This document shows, piece after piece, positions 28,091 through 37,389 of a DNA stretch of 37,389 nucleotides. The notes beneath the pieces are model-generated. The model saw only the letters and a list, made by a program, of their open reading frames with translations. It did not search any database and was not told the origin of the DNA. Made by a program: the position numbers and the translations under genes. Origin of the DNA: Halobacteriovoraceae bacterium (lineage in GTDB: Bacteria > Bdellovibrionota > Bacteriovoracia > Bacteriovoracales > Bacteriovoracaceae); NCBI GenBank assembly GCA_002715375.1, contig PAZA01000100.1:1-37389 (forward strand), written 5' to 3'. Every line of letters begins with the position of its first letter. Positions within the stretch are counted from its first letter, which is position 1.

Positions 28091-29509
28091 TTAGTTTCGA
28101 ATGAGGTATGGTCGCGCTTTGTTTTTCAAGTAGTCATAAAATTTAGGAATTAAATCTGCTGAATGTTTCGTACCAGGAATAAGAAAAGTTTTTCTTGGAA
28201 TCCTGTCTAAAAAAAAGTGGCCACTCATTTGATCTAACTCCGGAGCAGAGGCCATCCAAATTATAGTATCGGAACCTTCTTCAGGGGTCCTTAGGTGGGG
28301 CTCCATAAATTTATAAAACTTAGGGAGGCTTTCAGCAACCCCTGGTGTATCGGCCCACCCTGGGTGCATAGAATTTACATTAATAAAATCTGAAGCCCAT
28401 TCTTTGGCCCAGACCTCACTCAAAGTAACCAAACCTCTTTTAGCTCTAGCATAAGCCACAGAGCCATTGTAATTTTCAGGTCTCATTTCCAAGCCCTTAA
28501 GCTTAAGTGCCTGGGTGTACATGCCTCCCGAGGCCACATTAATGACTCTTGAATGCCCGCCCTTTTTAAGAAGAGGAAATAGGTTTTCAGTTAAAACAAA
28601 AGGAGAGAGTAAAAGAAGAGCAAAACTTTTTTCAAATCCTTCAGAAGTAACTTCTCTCTCATTATAAAGGGCCCCAGCATTGTTTATCAGAATATCTATT
28701 GGTCTCCCACTCTTTAGTAGTTTTTCTGATAAGGCCTTAACATCCTCGAGGGCACTCAAATCCCTTTTTTCAACATGAACTTTTTGCCCTGTTTCTTCTT
28801 CCACCAAAAAAGCAGTTTGCCAACTTTTCTCTTCATTTCTTGAAACAATTGTTAAATCAGCACCTAACTTTGCCAAGCCCAATGCTGTTGCACGACCCAA
28901 ACCAGAACTGCCTCCAGTTAATAAAACTTTTTTTCCCCCCAAATAACTCGAAAGGGGTCCCCATTTTTTTTTACCTGTCCTATGTCCTCTTTTTGTAAAA
29001 TTTAAAACGCCAGGAATAATTAATGTATCTTGCATTGAATCCATCAAAGTGGCCTTTGGCCCAGGTGGAACATATTCGAGTGCTCTTTTTAAATCTTCCA
29101 AAGATCTTCCACCAAAACCAAAAGTATTTTCTCTAAATGAATTCCCAAAAATATTAAGAAGGCCCTTAAATTGGTACTCTATTTCGTAATTAATTTGAGT
29201 CGATAATTCATCAATTTTATGGAAGGATATCCTTTCTTCTCCCTCATAAGAGGTTCCTAACCCATGAAGCCATATTGACTTATCTTTTTCATATCTTTTA
29301 ACCTCGTAAAGAACTGTTGCCATTAAAGGACCCAATCCAAAAATGAGTTCAAATCTAGTTCCAACACCCAAGCGACCTGGGCTTATTTTTCTCGACTCTT
29401 TAATGCTTGAATTCCATTGATCATTATTTTCAAAATGACTTACGTAATGAAAAACCTCAACAAGCGGCCTTTTTACATTAATTGATTTTTTTAAATGGAT
29501 CTGCTTCAA
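28091..29509 (-). CDS. SRPBCC-domain / short-chain dehydrogenase (DHRS12-like) fusion
   Basis: 472 aa; N-terminal SRPBCC (VKRPLVEVFHYVSHFENNDQWNSSIKESR...GTRFEL); SDR: GGSSGLGRATALGLA, NNAGAL, YARAKRG, HPGWADTPGV. Confidence 0.9.
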   Translation of the reverse strand: MKQIHLKKSINVKRPLVEVFHYVSHFENNDQWNSSIKESRKISPGRLGVGTRFELIFGLGPLMATVLYEVKRYEKDKSIWLHGLGTSYEGEERISFHKIDELSTQINYEIEYQFKGLLNIFGNSFRENTFGFGGRSLEDLKRALEYVPPGPKATLMDSMQDTLIIPGVLNFTKRGHRTGKKKWGPLSSYLGGKKVLLTGGSSGLGRATALGLAKLGADLTIVSRNEEKSWQTAFLVEEETGQKVHVEKRDLSALEDVKALSEKLLKSGRPIDILINNAGALYNEREVTSEGFEKSFALLLLSPFVLTENLFPLLKKGGHSRVINVASGGMYTQALKLKGLEMRPENYNGSVAYARAKRGLVTLSEVWAKEWASDFINVNSMHPGWADTPGVAESLPKFYKFMEPHLRTPEEGSDTIIWMASAPELDQMSGHFFLDRIPRKTFLIPGTKHSADLIPKFYDYLKNKARPYLIRN

Positions 29510-29566
29510 AAGTCCTATCCTTAGGAAAAGATTTTAATGGGTTTATCTTAACACTTAGAAAGTCGA

Positions 29567-32188
29567 TCAGTCCCTTTTTTTCTTTTTTTGCTTTGAAAAG
29601 GAAGAAGGGCTTCTCTGTAAAGGATCTAATGGCCAATCATGCTTTGGATATTGGCGGTTTAACTCCTTTCTTACAAGCTCATAAGAACCTTTCCAAAAAT
29701 CCTCAAGACGGTTTGTAATTTGAACCGGCCTCCCAGCAGGGTTTAACAAATGAATTGTCATTATAACTTTCCCTTTACAAAGGGTCGGTGTTTTAGTTTG
29801 GCCATACATCTCATTTATTTTTATGGGAAGAATAGGATTTTTTCCTCTTTCATATTTTATCCTAACCTTTCTTCCAGTTGGTGAATTAAAAAAAGGTGGG
29901 GCCAGCTCATCCACCTTTAACAAAAATTCATGACCTAAAAAGAAAGAAAGTGCCTCTTCTAAGTGCTTTGACCTTAAATCTTTCAACTCAAAAACTTCCT
30001 CAATAAAAGGAAAAAGCCATTCATCAATTTTCCTTTGAAGGTCTTTTTCCAAAACAGAAGGGATATTAAGCTCTGGACACCACTCTCTTACTGTCATAAC
30101 CCTTTCAACCCATTGCAAAGTTCCTTCATCCCAGGGTAAGAGAGAAATATCTTTTTTTAACGCCTCTAAAAAAATAGTTCTTTTTTCTTCCTCGCCAATA
30201 TCCTTAACAAAGTACCTTTTAAGGGTGATCGCCCCAAGTTTTTCATACTCAAAAGCTGTAACAATTTTCTCACTCTGATCCCAACTAGTTTCCCGAACCC
30301 TTTTAACATAGTCTCCAAAATATTTCTGAATCTGGCCCTCTTTAACCCTTGCAGAGACTGTAATGGAAAAGTCCTTCCCTTTTTTCCGTAGTTCTCCTAC
30401 TGCCAAAAAGTCATGAGGAGCCTGGTTGTCTTCATTTAATAGAATCGCCCCTTTCCCACTCAACAAATGATATCTTTTGGTATTCTGGTTTCTCCTCTTG
30501 GCCAACCTATCGGTATAGGCCATTCCAAGAACCACTCCAGTCAAGTCCTCAATTATGTTTAAAGGTGAAGCTTCCCATTGCGCCCTATCTTCCTCAGATA
30601 ACCTTTGTTTTTGATAAAGAGATTTTATGAACCTCTTTTTCAAATTTCGAGAGGTTTCATCGACTCTTTTAACCAAAAATGGATTTACACCTAAACCTTG
30701 AGCCGCTTGTGCTCCAAGTTTCCTGTAATCATGAAGGGCCTCTAAAAAAAGACAAAGATCACTGTTAAAGTGACCGCTTTGATCCTTCTTTCTGGAATGA
30801 GAAGAGGTGTCTCTTTCTAAAAGGTAAGCCGTTAAATCCACAGCTAAAGATTGGAGCCCAAAACATTTGGCCTTTAAAACCATATGCCCGAGGCGGGGTT
30901 CAATTCCTAAAGATAGTACGTCTCGGCCATGAGCAGTAATTTTTCCCTCATGATTAAGACAACCCAGGTATTTTAAAAGAACTTCGGCCTTTTGAAAGTT
31001 TTCTATTGGAGGCGTTGTTGGCCAATTCATCTCTCTCCAATCAGGAACTTCCCAATTCGCAACTTCAAGAACCGTACTGCTTAAATCTGCAAAAAGAATT
31101 TCGGGGGACCTTTCCTCTTGGAGGAGGTTGTGCTGAGCTTCACTCCACAACCTATAACAAAATCCAGAACTTAACCTTCCTGCTCTTCCGGCCCTTTGCT
31201 TGGCCTGACCTTTTGATATTTTTCTTAACTGAAGCTTAGTGAGGCCTAAATCGTGATCCAAAAAGGGAACCTTTGAAAGGCCTGAATCAATAACAACTTT
31301 TATTCCAGGAATAGTTACACTCGTTTCAGCGATTGGAGTCGATAAAATGACGAATCTATGGCCAGGCTTTTCTTTTAAATTTAAAACCTCATCTTGTAAG
31401 GCCTTAGGCATCTGACCATAAAGAGTCTTTACAAAAACCGCACCTTCACTAATCCAATTATTTTCAAGCTCTTTTTTTAATTTTAAAATTTCACCGCTTC
31501 CCGGTAAAAAAACTAAAATATTCCCTTCGTGTCTTTTCAAAACATCCAAAATTAAATCTTTAAATGGCATAAACCAATCTAAGCTCATATCCCTGACAGA
31601 ATGAATAACCTCTACAGGGTAAGGACTTTCAGGTCCTCTAACAACCGGAGCATTCTTAAAAAAGCTTTTAAGGTGGTCTAAATCAAGAGTCGCCGACATA
31701 ATCAAAATTTTTAGATCATCCCTAAGGTTTTCCTGAACATCCATCGTCAAAGTTAAAGCCAAATCTGACTGAAGGTTTCTCTCATGAAATTCATCAAAAA
31801 TAATTAAGCCAATATCACTTAACTCCGGATCTTTTTGGAGCCTTTTAGTTAATATCCCTTCCGTTACAACCTCTATTTTTGTATTTGGGCCCGAAAAATG
31901 CTCAAACCTTACAGAGTAACCCACCGTATCTCCAACATTTTCTTTGAGCAATTGACTCATAAAATTTGAGGTTGAACGGGCCGCTATTCTTCTAGGCTCA
32001 AGCATCAAAATTTTCTTTTGCCCCAAGATCTTCGCCTGATGAACTGCTAAAGGCACAGCAGTTGTCTTTCCAGCACCAGGCATGGCCTCTAAAATAACTC
32101 TATTATGCTCCTTTAATTTCCCTAAAAGGGTCGGAAGGCATTCGTTAATGGGAAGAAATGAGAAGTCTAGGTGGTCACTTTTATTCAC
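29567..32188 (-). CDS. hrpB: ATP-dependent helicase HrpB
   Basis: 873 aa DEAH helicase: EAMPGAGKTTAVPLA, LEPRRIAARS, IIFDEFHERNLQSDLAL, SATLD, QRAGRAGRL; C-terminal LLNPAGRPVQITNRLEDFWKGSYELVRKELNRQYPKHDWPLDP. Confidence 0.96.
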   Translation of the reverse strand: MNKSDHLDFSFLPINECLPTLLGKLKEHNRVILEAMPGAGKTTAVPLAVHQAKILGQKKILMLEPRRIAARSTSNFMSQLLKENVGDTVGYSVRFEHFSGPNTKIEVVTEGILTKRLQKDPELSDIGLIIFDEFHERNLQSDLALTLTMDVQENLRDDLKILIMSATLDLDHLKSFFKNAPVVRGPESPYPVEVIHSVRDMSLDWFMPFKDLILDVLKRHEGNILVFLPGSGEILKLKKELENNWISEGAVFVKTLYGQMPKALQDEVLNLKEKPGHRFVILSTPIAETSVTIPGIKVVIDSGLSKVPFLDHDLGLTKLQLRKISKGQAKQRAGRAGRLSSGFCYRLWSEAQHNLLQEERSPEILFADLSSTVLEVANWEVPDWREMNWPTTPPIENFQKAEVLLKYLGCLNHEGKITAHGRDVLSLGIEPRLGHMVLKAKCFGLQSLAVDLTAYLLERDTSSHSRKKDQSGHFNSDLCLFLEALHDYRKLGAQAAQGLGVNPFLVKRVDETSRNLKKRFIKSLYQKQRLSEEDRAQWEASPLNIIEDLTGVVLGMAYTDRLAKRRNQNTKRYHLLSGKGAILLNEDNQAPHDFLAVGELRKKGKDFSITVSARVKEGQIQKYFGDYVKRVRETSWDQSEKIVTAFEYEKLGAITLKRYFVKDIGEEEKRTIFLEALKKDISLLPWDEGTLQWVERVMTVREWCPELNIPSVLEKDLQRKIDEWLFPFIEEVFELKDLRSKHLEEALSFFLGHEFLLKVDELAPPFFNSPTGRKVRIKYERGKNPILPIKINEMYGQTKTPTLCKGKVIMTIHLLNPAGRPVQITNRLEDFWKGSYELVRKELNRQYPKHDWPLDPLQRSPSSFSKQKKKKRD

Positions 32189-32347
32189 TATTTATACTCT
32201 CAATACTTTCTTTGATTTTTAGTGCCTTAATGTTAAAACTCTAGAGGAAGGAGTATAAAAGATATTCAATAGAACTGGCAAACAATCTAAAATTCAACCT
32301 TGATTCATTCAAGAATAAAATTTTTAATGATTAAAGAAGTCTTTCTT

Positions 32348-33154
32348 TTAAAACCAACGAGCAAATAGAGGAGAGATTTCCTTAGAATGCGTTATAGGTG
32401 CCATGTGGCCACCCACAGTTTCAATCAATTCACTATTTTCCAATCCCCTTGAAAGAATTTTACAAACTTCGTGTTCTGGTCTTGGACCATTTTGTCCACG
32501 TAAAATTCTAATTGGATGTTTTAATGTGGCCCAGTAAGAAAGCCTTTTTTCATCAAAACAAACCTCTTTTACCTCAGCATAAATTTTTGGGTACAAAACT
32601 CTCCAATAGTCTTTTTTTGCAGAACTTAATGAGCTCCAAAAACCCTTATGATTCCAAAAATCTAAAAAAATACGAAGCCAATCATCCCCTAAAAAACCTT
32701 GATAAAAAAAGCTATTAATTAATTTTTGAAACTCTGTCCGAAGAAAATGATCTTGACTATCAAACTTTAAAACTCCCCAAGCAATAGGTTCAAAAAGGGC
32801 CATACGCCTTATTTTGTCAGGGTATTTTTTAGCGAGTGAAAGTGCCAAAAAGCCTCCATATGAGTGACCTGCCACATCAATTGGACCCCCTTCTTTTTTA
32901 ACTAAAAGATCCAAGAGTTTTTCTGCAGCCAAAAAATCAATCCCAATATCTGGTTCACCATTATCTTTCCAAAGATCTGAGGGACTATAATGTAAATAAC
33001 TAAGAGCATAGCTCAAGCGCTCAGGTATTAGTTCCCTAAGTCCACTCCACTGCCTGGGTCCTAATCCAGAACTCGATAGCATTAGAACCCCTGGTCCCTC
33101 ACCATCTTGCTCTTCAAAAAATAGCTGATAATTTTTGATTTTTAAGTAACTCAT
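32348..33154 (-). CDS. alpha/beta-fold hydrolase
   Basis: 268 aa; VLMLSSSGLGPRQW, VAGHSYGGFLALSLA, late His in VGGHMAP. Confidence 0.92.
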   Translation of the reverse strand: MSYLKIKNYQLFFEEQDGEGPGVLMLSSSGLGPRQWSGLRELIPERLSYALSYLHYSPSDLWKDNGEPDIGIDFLAAEKLLDLLVKKEGGPIDVAGHSYGGFLALSLAKKYPDKIRRMALFEPIAWGVLKFDSQDHFLRTEFQKLINSFFYQGFLGDDWLRIFLDFWNHKGFWSSLSSAKKDYWRVLYPKIYAEVKEVCFDEKRLSYWATLKHPIRILRGQNGPRPEHEVCKILSRGLENSELIETVGGHMAPITHSKEISPLFARWF

Positions 33155-33424
33155 TTTTTTTGTAGGATATTCGTTTTAATAAAGTTCACCTGTCAAAAAA
33201 GTATTAATTTTTTCTATGCATTAATTATAATGGACTTTTAATCGATTTTGCTTTTTTAGCCCCAAAATAAATTTATATTTTCACTAAAGCGAAGATTTAT
33301 ACAATACATTTTTCAAATGATTTTTTTTTTAAGTTGTTTATAATCAAAGTGTTAAGTTAGTTTAAACAAATGTTTACAATATTTTTAAAATTATGCTCAA
33401 ACACTTCTCATTGGAGGGTCCTTA

Positions 33425-33886
33425 ATGAATACAGAGGTTATGTACACCTGGAAAGAAAAAGATTACGAAGCCAAGGATACAGTCAAGGACATTGTCAATG
33501 TTTTCATAAAGGGACTTGGTTCATTTGATAACTCTGAAACATACCAAATTCAAATCGCCCAAAGTGATAGACTCATTGACTTCGGTATTTTAATAAATAT
33601 AGAGAAGAGTTTGGATTCTTTGGGTAGAGAAAACTCACTTGAAAAATGGAGAACACTAGAATTAACTCACCCAGGTCTGGAAACATCCAGGTTATTTATA
33701 GATAAAAAAACAGAAACAGAAATAGAAATTTTTCATCTTCCGAACCAAATCAACTATTCAGTCTTCACCTATGTCCACTTTAAAGAACCGACTGTTGAAA
33801 CTAATAAAATAAAAGAGGTATTAGAGAAAAAAGGCAAGGAAGTTAGTCAGGCTTTCAAAAATGCTCTAAATTACTTAAAATCCTAA
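33425..33886 (+). CDS. hypothetical protein
   Basis: 153 aa, strong RBS ggaggg upstream of ATG. Confidence 0.75.
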   Translation: MNTEVMYTWKEKDYEAKDTVKDIVNVFIKGLGSFDNSETYQIQIAQSDRLIDFGILINIEKSLDSLGRENSLEKWRTLELTHPGLETSRLFIDKKTETEIEIFHLPNQINYSVFTYVHFKEPTVETNKIKEVLEKKGKEVSQAFKNALNYLKS

Positions 33887-33896
33887 ATAAAGCAAT

Positions 33897-34091
33897 ATGA
33901 CGAAAATAAAACCCTCCCCACAAGATAATAAGGCTTTTTCTAAAGACGTCGTGGAGTGGTGGATAAAGTGGGTTAGGATTCACAATAAAAAAGTCATTTC
34001 TGAAGAGGAAGCAAAGTCTGAATTAACACAGCTTCAAAGCTTTGTAACTGACTTAAAATCACTCTATGATGACAAAGAACCAAAAAAGTAA
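33897..34091 (+). CDS. small hypothetical protein
   Basis: 64 aa, 10 bp after the preceding ORF, same strand, coding-like composition. Confidence 0.6.
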   Translation: MTKIKPSPQDNKAFSKDVVEWWIKWVRIHNKKVISEEEAKSELTQLQSFVTDLKSLYDDKEPKK

Positions 34092-34113
34092 ATTAAAACA
34101 TTCTAGATTATAT

Positions 34114-34893
34114 TCATCTAGTTGCAGAAGGGTTCAATTGTCCAAAAAATTTATAAACAGACTTTTTCATTTTTACAAGTATCTTGTAAATGACATTGGA
34201 AAGTACTTTCCAATCAAAGACGCCAAGGCAAACAAGCTCTTCACCTTTTTCCCAATTAGGGTTTTTTTCTAAGAAAAACTTAATTTTGCTATACCTATTT
34301 AAAAGTAGCTCATCTATAGGTGCTACATCCTTTTTCAATGAGTCGTAATGATTTCCAAAACACAAAGTTTTGGTTTCAAAGTTGTAAGCATTAGGATAAT
34401 TTTGCATAGAAAATTCATCCATAATCTCTTCCATTTCCTTTGGGGTTTTAACTTCAGGGCTTGGATAATATTCAGGAAAGTTATTGGCCAAAAGTAAATA
34501 CGTTTTAAACCCTTTAGAAATCAAGAACCAGTAAAGTGGTTGAAAAGGTTTTTTATATTTTTCTTTAAGAAGATAAAGAGAAAAAGCCAAATTTAAGGCC
34601 TTGTCTCCCCAAAATTCCTTTTCAATAATAGTATCGCCACTAAAAATTCCTCTTACTTTTTTACCAGAGCTTAAAACAAGATTAATATGCTTTAAGGTAG
34701 AAAAACCCTGTATCTCATTATTAAACTGACTTCTTAAAAGGATTACCTTATCTTTGTGAAGCAGATCCTTTTCAAACTTTTCTCTAGAAGCATTTTCATA
34801 ATACTTTTCATAAATACTAAACATTCTACATTTTTCAGGAAGATTTAGCGCTTCTATGGAAATGACAGATGCTTTTAATTTTCCGTTTCTCAT
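34114..34893 (-). CDS. hypothetical protein, GNAT-like
   Basis: 259 aa; ATGA overlap with upstream gene; VILLRSQFNNEIQGFSTLKHI ... TIIEKEFWGDKALNLAFSLYLLKEKYKKPFQPLYWFLISKGFKTYLLLANNFPEYYPSP. Confidence 0.75.
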   Translation of the reverse strand: MRNGKLKASVISIEALNLPEKCRMFSIYEKYYENASREKFEKDLLHKDKVILLRSQFNNEIQGFSTLKHINLVLSSGKKVRGIFSGDTIIEKEFWGDKALNLAFSLYLLKEKYKKPFQPLYWFLISKGFKTYLLLANNFPEYYPSPEVKTPKEMEEIMDEFSMQNYPNAYNFETKTLCFGNHYDSLKKDVAPIDELLLNRYSKIKFFLEKNPNWEKGEELVCLGVFDWKVLSNVIYKILVKMKKSVYKFFGQLNPSATR

Positions 34894-37389
34894 TTTAAGG
34901 GACCTTCATCACTATTTAAAAAATTATTCATTATTAGTTTTTTATAATGATTAAGTGATAATTTATTATTTAATTTTATTTTTGTTTCTTCGTTACCACA
35001 CCAAATAACTTTTAACTCCAAGGAATCGGTGCTAAGATCATAGTCTCCTAAACCGAAATGTATCCTTGTATCATTTTGTGCAGAAAAACCAGTGGCCAAA
35101 GTCATTTCTCTAATCTGAAAAACTGATTGTCCTTTTTTATTTTTGTAATGAAGTTCTACTCTTGTACCAATTGCCTGCCTAGAACACTTATTATAAACAC
35201 CACTATTAGGCTCATATTGGAGGTTTAAACCTAGAAAAGGGTTTTTGTGTTTTGCATTTTTATTCCAATTATTTTTAAATAATGTTGGATTTGAAAATAT
35301 ATGTGTAACAACTAAGTCCATCAAACCATCATTATTAAAATCTGCAGCGGCCATCCCTCTTGAGTTTAGCTTTTCTTTCATCCCTATTTTTTCAGACACA
35401 TCAATAAAACGAACTCCGGAACTCCGACCCGTGTTCAAATATAAGCGGTCCCTTTCATTACCATATATACAATGACCTCTTATATCACCCCAATTGTGTG
35501 CATACCGATGAATGGAAGGTGCAGACCTTGCTATTTTCTCATTTACATACCAGTAATCAGGACAATCTTCTTTAGTTCTATCGATTTTATCATCCACCAT
35601 ACCATTGGCCTGAGAAATATCTAAGTGACCATCATTATTGAAGTCCACAATTGAAGCTCCCCATCCGAATCTCTGCTCATTAAGCGCCCCAAGTTGCGTA
35701 GCTTCGTCTTTTATTAAAGGTCTTTTAAGCTCTTTTTGATTCCTTAATGCACCTTTAATTTCACTTATATCTTTTTGAGGATAAAACATCCAAAGAAGAC
35801 TTCCTTCTGCTTGCATTGCATGGTGGACATTTGAAACATAAATATCAAAATAACCATTTCGATCAACATCACCATAGGAAGCATTCATTCCCTTATAAGT
35901 ATCTTTTCCAATAGAACCAAAAAGTTGTCCTTCAATTTTCTCAAAACCTTTTCCAAACTTGTTATAATAAAGATTATCTGGCCCAAAATCATTTGCAACA
36001 TAGATATCAGTCCACCCATCTCTATTAAAGTCTCCTGTTGTCAAAGCAAGAGTCCAAAAAGTTTCTGGTAAAGCTAATTCCTTCTTTTCGACAAACTGGC
36101 CTTGCTTTGTTTGGATTAAAAGAATGTTTCTTCCGCCATTATCGGCCATGTGCCAACTGGCATGCATAAAATTGAACATTCTTTTATCACCTTCATATTC
36201 TTTTTTGGGAAGGTTAAAAAGGTTCAGTTTTCTAGGTTTTTCTTTAGGATAGCCAGGTAAATTTTCAGGCCAAACTTGCCCGATAATAACGTCTAAAAGT
36301 CCATCTTTATTAAAATCAAAAAAGGTTGCACTAACAGAGTTTGTATAAAATTTTTCAAGTCCCAGTTCTTTAGTGACATCTTTGAATTCTGGTCTCCCAA
36401 TTTCTTCCAACATATTTTTAAGCATTATAGAATGACCAAAAGCATATGAAAGAAAAAGGTCCAGGTCTCCATCGTTATCATAGTCAACAAATTGAGCATT
36501 AGTATTTAGGCCAAAGATTTCTATTTGTTCAGGTCTACTTTTTAAAGCGGGCAATTTAACTCTTTCAAAAGAAAAATTGCCTCTATTTTTATAAAGAGCA
36601 CTTCGATATTCTCCCTTTTTTAATATATTTGTTAGGAAAATATCTACCAGGCCATCATTATCGTAGTCACCAACACTAACAGAGTCACCAACACTTAGAA
36701 GCCATTTTGAAAAATGCCTTATTCTTGGATCAACCCTCTTAAGAACCTGTCCGAAATCGCTGCCTAAATTAGTTTTTTCCACTGGAATAGGATTAAAACT
36801 AAAATTTAGTTTATCGATAGAAGGTGAAGGCAAAATTTTTGATTTATAAATAGTAACCCCAGAAAAAGCAACAGAAGATAAGATGATAAACTTTAATAAA
36901 AATTTTTTCATTTTTATTAACGTACTTTTTAGTCCTACCTGTCTGAACTCCCTCAAATGAAGAAGCAAGAGTTTTCCAAGTTGTAGGGTAAGTCCCGCAT
37001 AAAAGAAGGTATAATAGCTTTGTTTAATATGAAAAATAAGATCTAATATTGCTAATAAACTCCCTGTTATAATCTGACTTTTTGTATCACTTGGGGACGT
37101 CTTTGGGTCTGTTATCATAAAGAAAGTAAAAAGAAAGAAAGCTGGCGATGTTAAAGTCCCTAAAAAAAGAGTTTCAAAGGGGAGGTGATGTTTCATTAAC
37201 CATGCTCTTAAAAAAGTCTGAAGTGTAAAAACGGCTAAGAAAGAAAAAACTAAAGGAAATCGCTTGACTTGAGGGACAAGAAAAAATAATCCAAAACCAG
37301 CAATAAAGGCCCCCATAGCACCAATACCGTTCCACTGATAAGCAGGTGAAGATGTGATAAGGTGACCACAAAAAATTAGAGAAAAACTG
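34890..37389 (-). CDS. RnfD/NqrB (UnbU)-like membrane domain fused to FG-GAP/VCBS repeat + ASPIC/UnbV protein (5' end off window)
   Basis: ORF stays open past Met 37316 to the window edge (SFSLIFCGHLITSSPAYQWNGIGAMGAF); TSPAFFLFTFFMITDPKTSPSDTKSQIITG; seven D-x-[DN]-x-[DN]-G repeats (YDNDGLVD, YDNDGDLD, FNKDGLLD, FNRDGWTD, VDRNGYFD, FNNDGHLD, FNNDGLMD); ASPIC_UnbV-like AIGTRVELHY...GFSAQNDTRIHFGLG. Confidence 0.88.
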   Translation of the reverse strand, partial: SFSLIFCGHLITSSPAYQWNGIGAMGAFIAGFGLFFLVPQVKRFPLVFSFLAVFTLQTFLRAWLMKHHLPFETLFLGTLTSPAFFLFTFFMITDPKTSPSDTKSQIITGSLLAILDLIFHIKQSYYTFFYAGLTLQLGKLLLLHLREFRQVGLKSTLIKMKKFLLKFIILSSVAFSGVTIYKSKILPSPSIDKLNFSFNPIPVEKTNLGSDFGQVLKRVDPRIRHFSKWLLSVGDSVSVGDYDNDGLVDIFLTNILKKGEYRSALYKNRGNFSFERVKLPALKSRPEQIEIFGLNTNAQFVDYDNDGDLDLFLSYAFGHSIMLKNMLEEIGRPEFKDVTKELGLEKFYTNSVSATFFDFNKDGLLDVIIGQVWPENLPGYPKEKPRKLNLFNLPKKEYEGDKRMFNFMHASWHMADNGGRNILLIQTKQGQFVEKKELALPETFWTLALTTGDFNRDGWTDIYVANDFGPDNLYYNKFGKGFEKIEGQLFGSIGKDTYKGMNASYGDVDRNGYFDIYVSNVHHAMQAEGSLLWMFYPQKDISEIKGALRNQKELKRPLIKDEATQLGALNEQRFGWGASIVDFNNDGHLDISQANGMVDDKIDRTKEDCPDYWYVNEKIARSAPSIHRYAHNWGDIRGHCIYGNERDRLYLNTGRSSGVRFIDVSEKIGMKEKLNSRGMAAADFNNDGLMDLVVTHIFSNPTLFKNNWNKNAKHKNPFLGLNLQYEPNSGVYNKCSRQAIGTRVELHYKNKKGQSVFQIREMTLATGFSAQNDTRIHFGLGDYDLSTDSLELKVIWCGNEETKIKLNNKLSLNHYKKLIMNNFLNSDEGPLK

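Noticed and set aside
29482-31239. plus ORFs 29482..29718 and 31006..31239
   Set aside because: Antisense to hrpB/SDR coding sequence; no support
33320-33332. Poly-T run as a possible phase-variable tract
   Set aside because: Intergenic in an AT-rich region and not clearly positioned in a promoter; no evidence of variability
34066-34272. 68-aa plus ORF
   Set aside because: Mostly antisense to the 3' end of the GNAT-like gene and overlaps the preceding small ORF
35245-35475. 76-aa plus ORF, and 37174..37371 minus ORF
   Set aside because: Alternate frames of the UnbU-UnbV fusion, whose reading frame is validated by conserved repeats
22480-37389. Idea that P450, SDR, hydrolase and UnbU/UnbV form an enediyne or other biosynthetic gene cluster
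   Set aside because: Genes are on mixed strands, interrupted by hrpB, S4/methyltransferase and a kinase, and no PKS/NRPS/PKSE is present in the window

Overview
AT-rich bacterial chromosomal window with about 21 intact coding genes. Low GC and the abundance of secreted lineage-specific proteins suggest a Bdellovibrionota/Bacteriovoracales-like predator, but that is inference only. I saw no tRNA, rRNA, CRISPR array, IS element or prophage. Recognisable genes: an orphan RND permease, a glutathione peroxidase, a 2300-aa lipoprotein with an HExxHxxGxxH zinc metalloprotease domain (DUF5117/DUF4953-like), a cytochrome P450, an S4 RNA-binding protein overlapping a SAM methyltransferase, a 7TMR-DISM/CheA-like kinase, an SRPBCC-SDR fusion, HrpB helicase, an alpha/beta hydrolase, and at the right edge an RnfD/NqrB(UnbU)-like membrane domain fused to an FG-GAP/VCBS + ASPIC/UnbV protein (truncated by the window). 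The most interesting points are: the UnbU-UnbV fusion coupled by an ATGA overlap to a GNAT-like protein with no enediyne PKS in view; the giant metalloprotease with an unassigned ~1300-aa C-terminal half; two diverged secreted proteins that look like circularly permuted NlpC/P60 (DUF4105-like) enzymes; a kinase-less sensor sharing a PAS-like module with a nearby membrane CheA-like kinase; the SRPBCC-SDR fusion; and an un-annotated degraded MBOAT (AlgI/DltB) remnant around 920-1087 (-). All family calls are from motif reading alone, without database searches.
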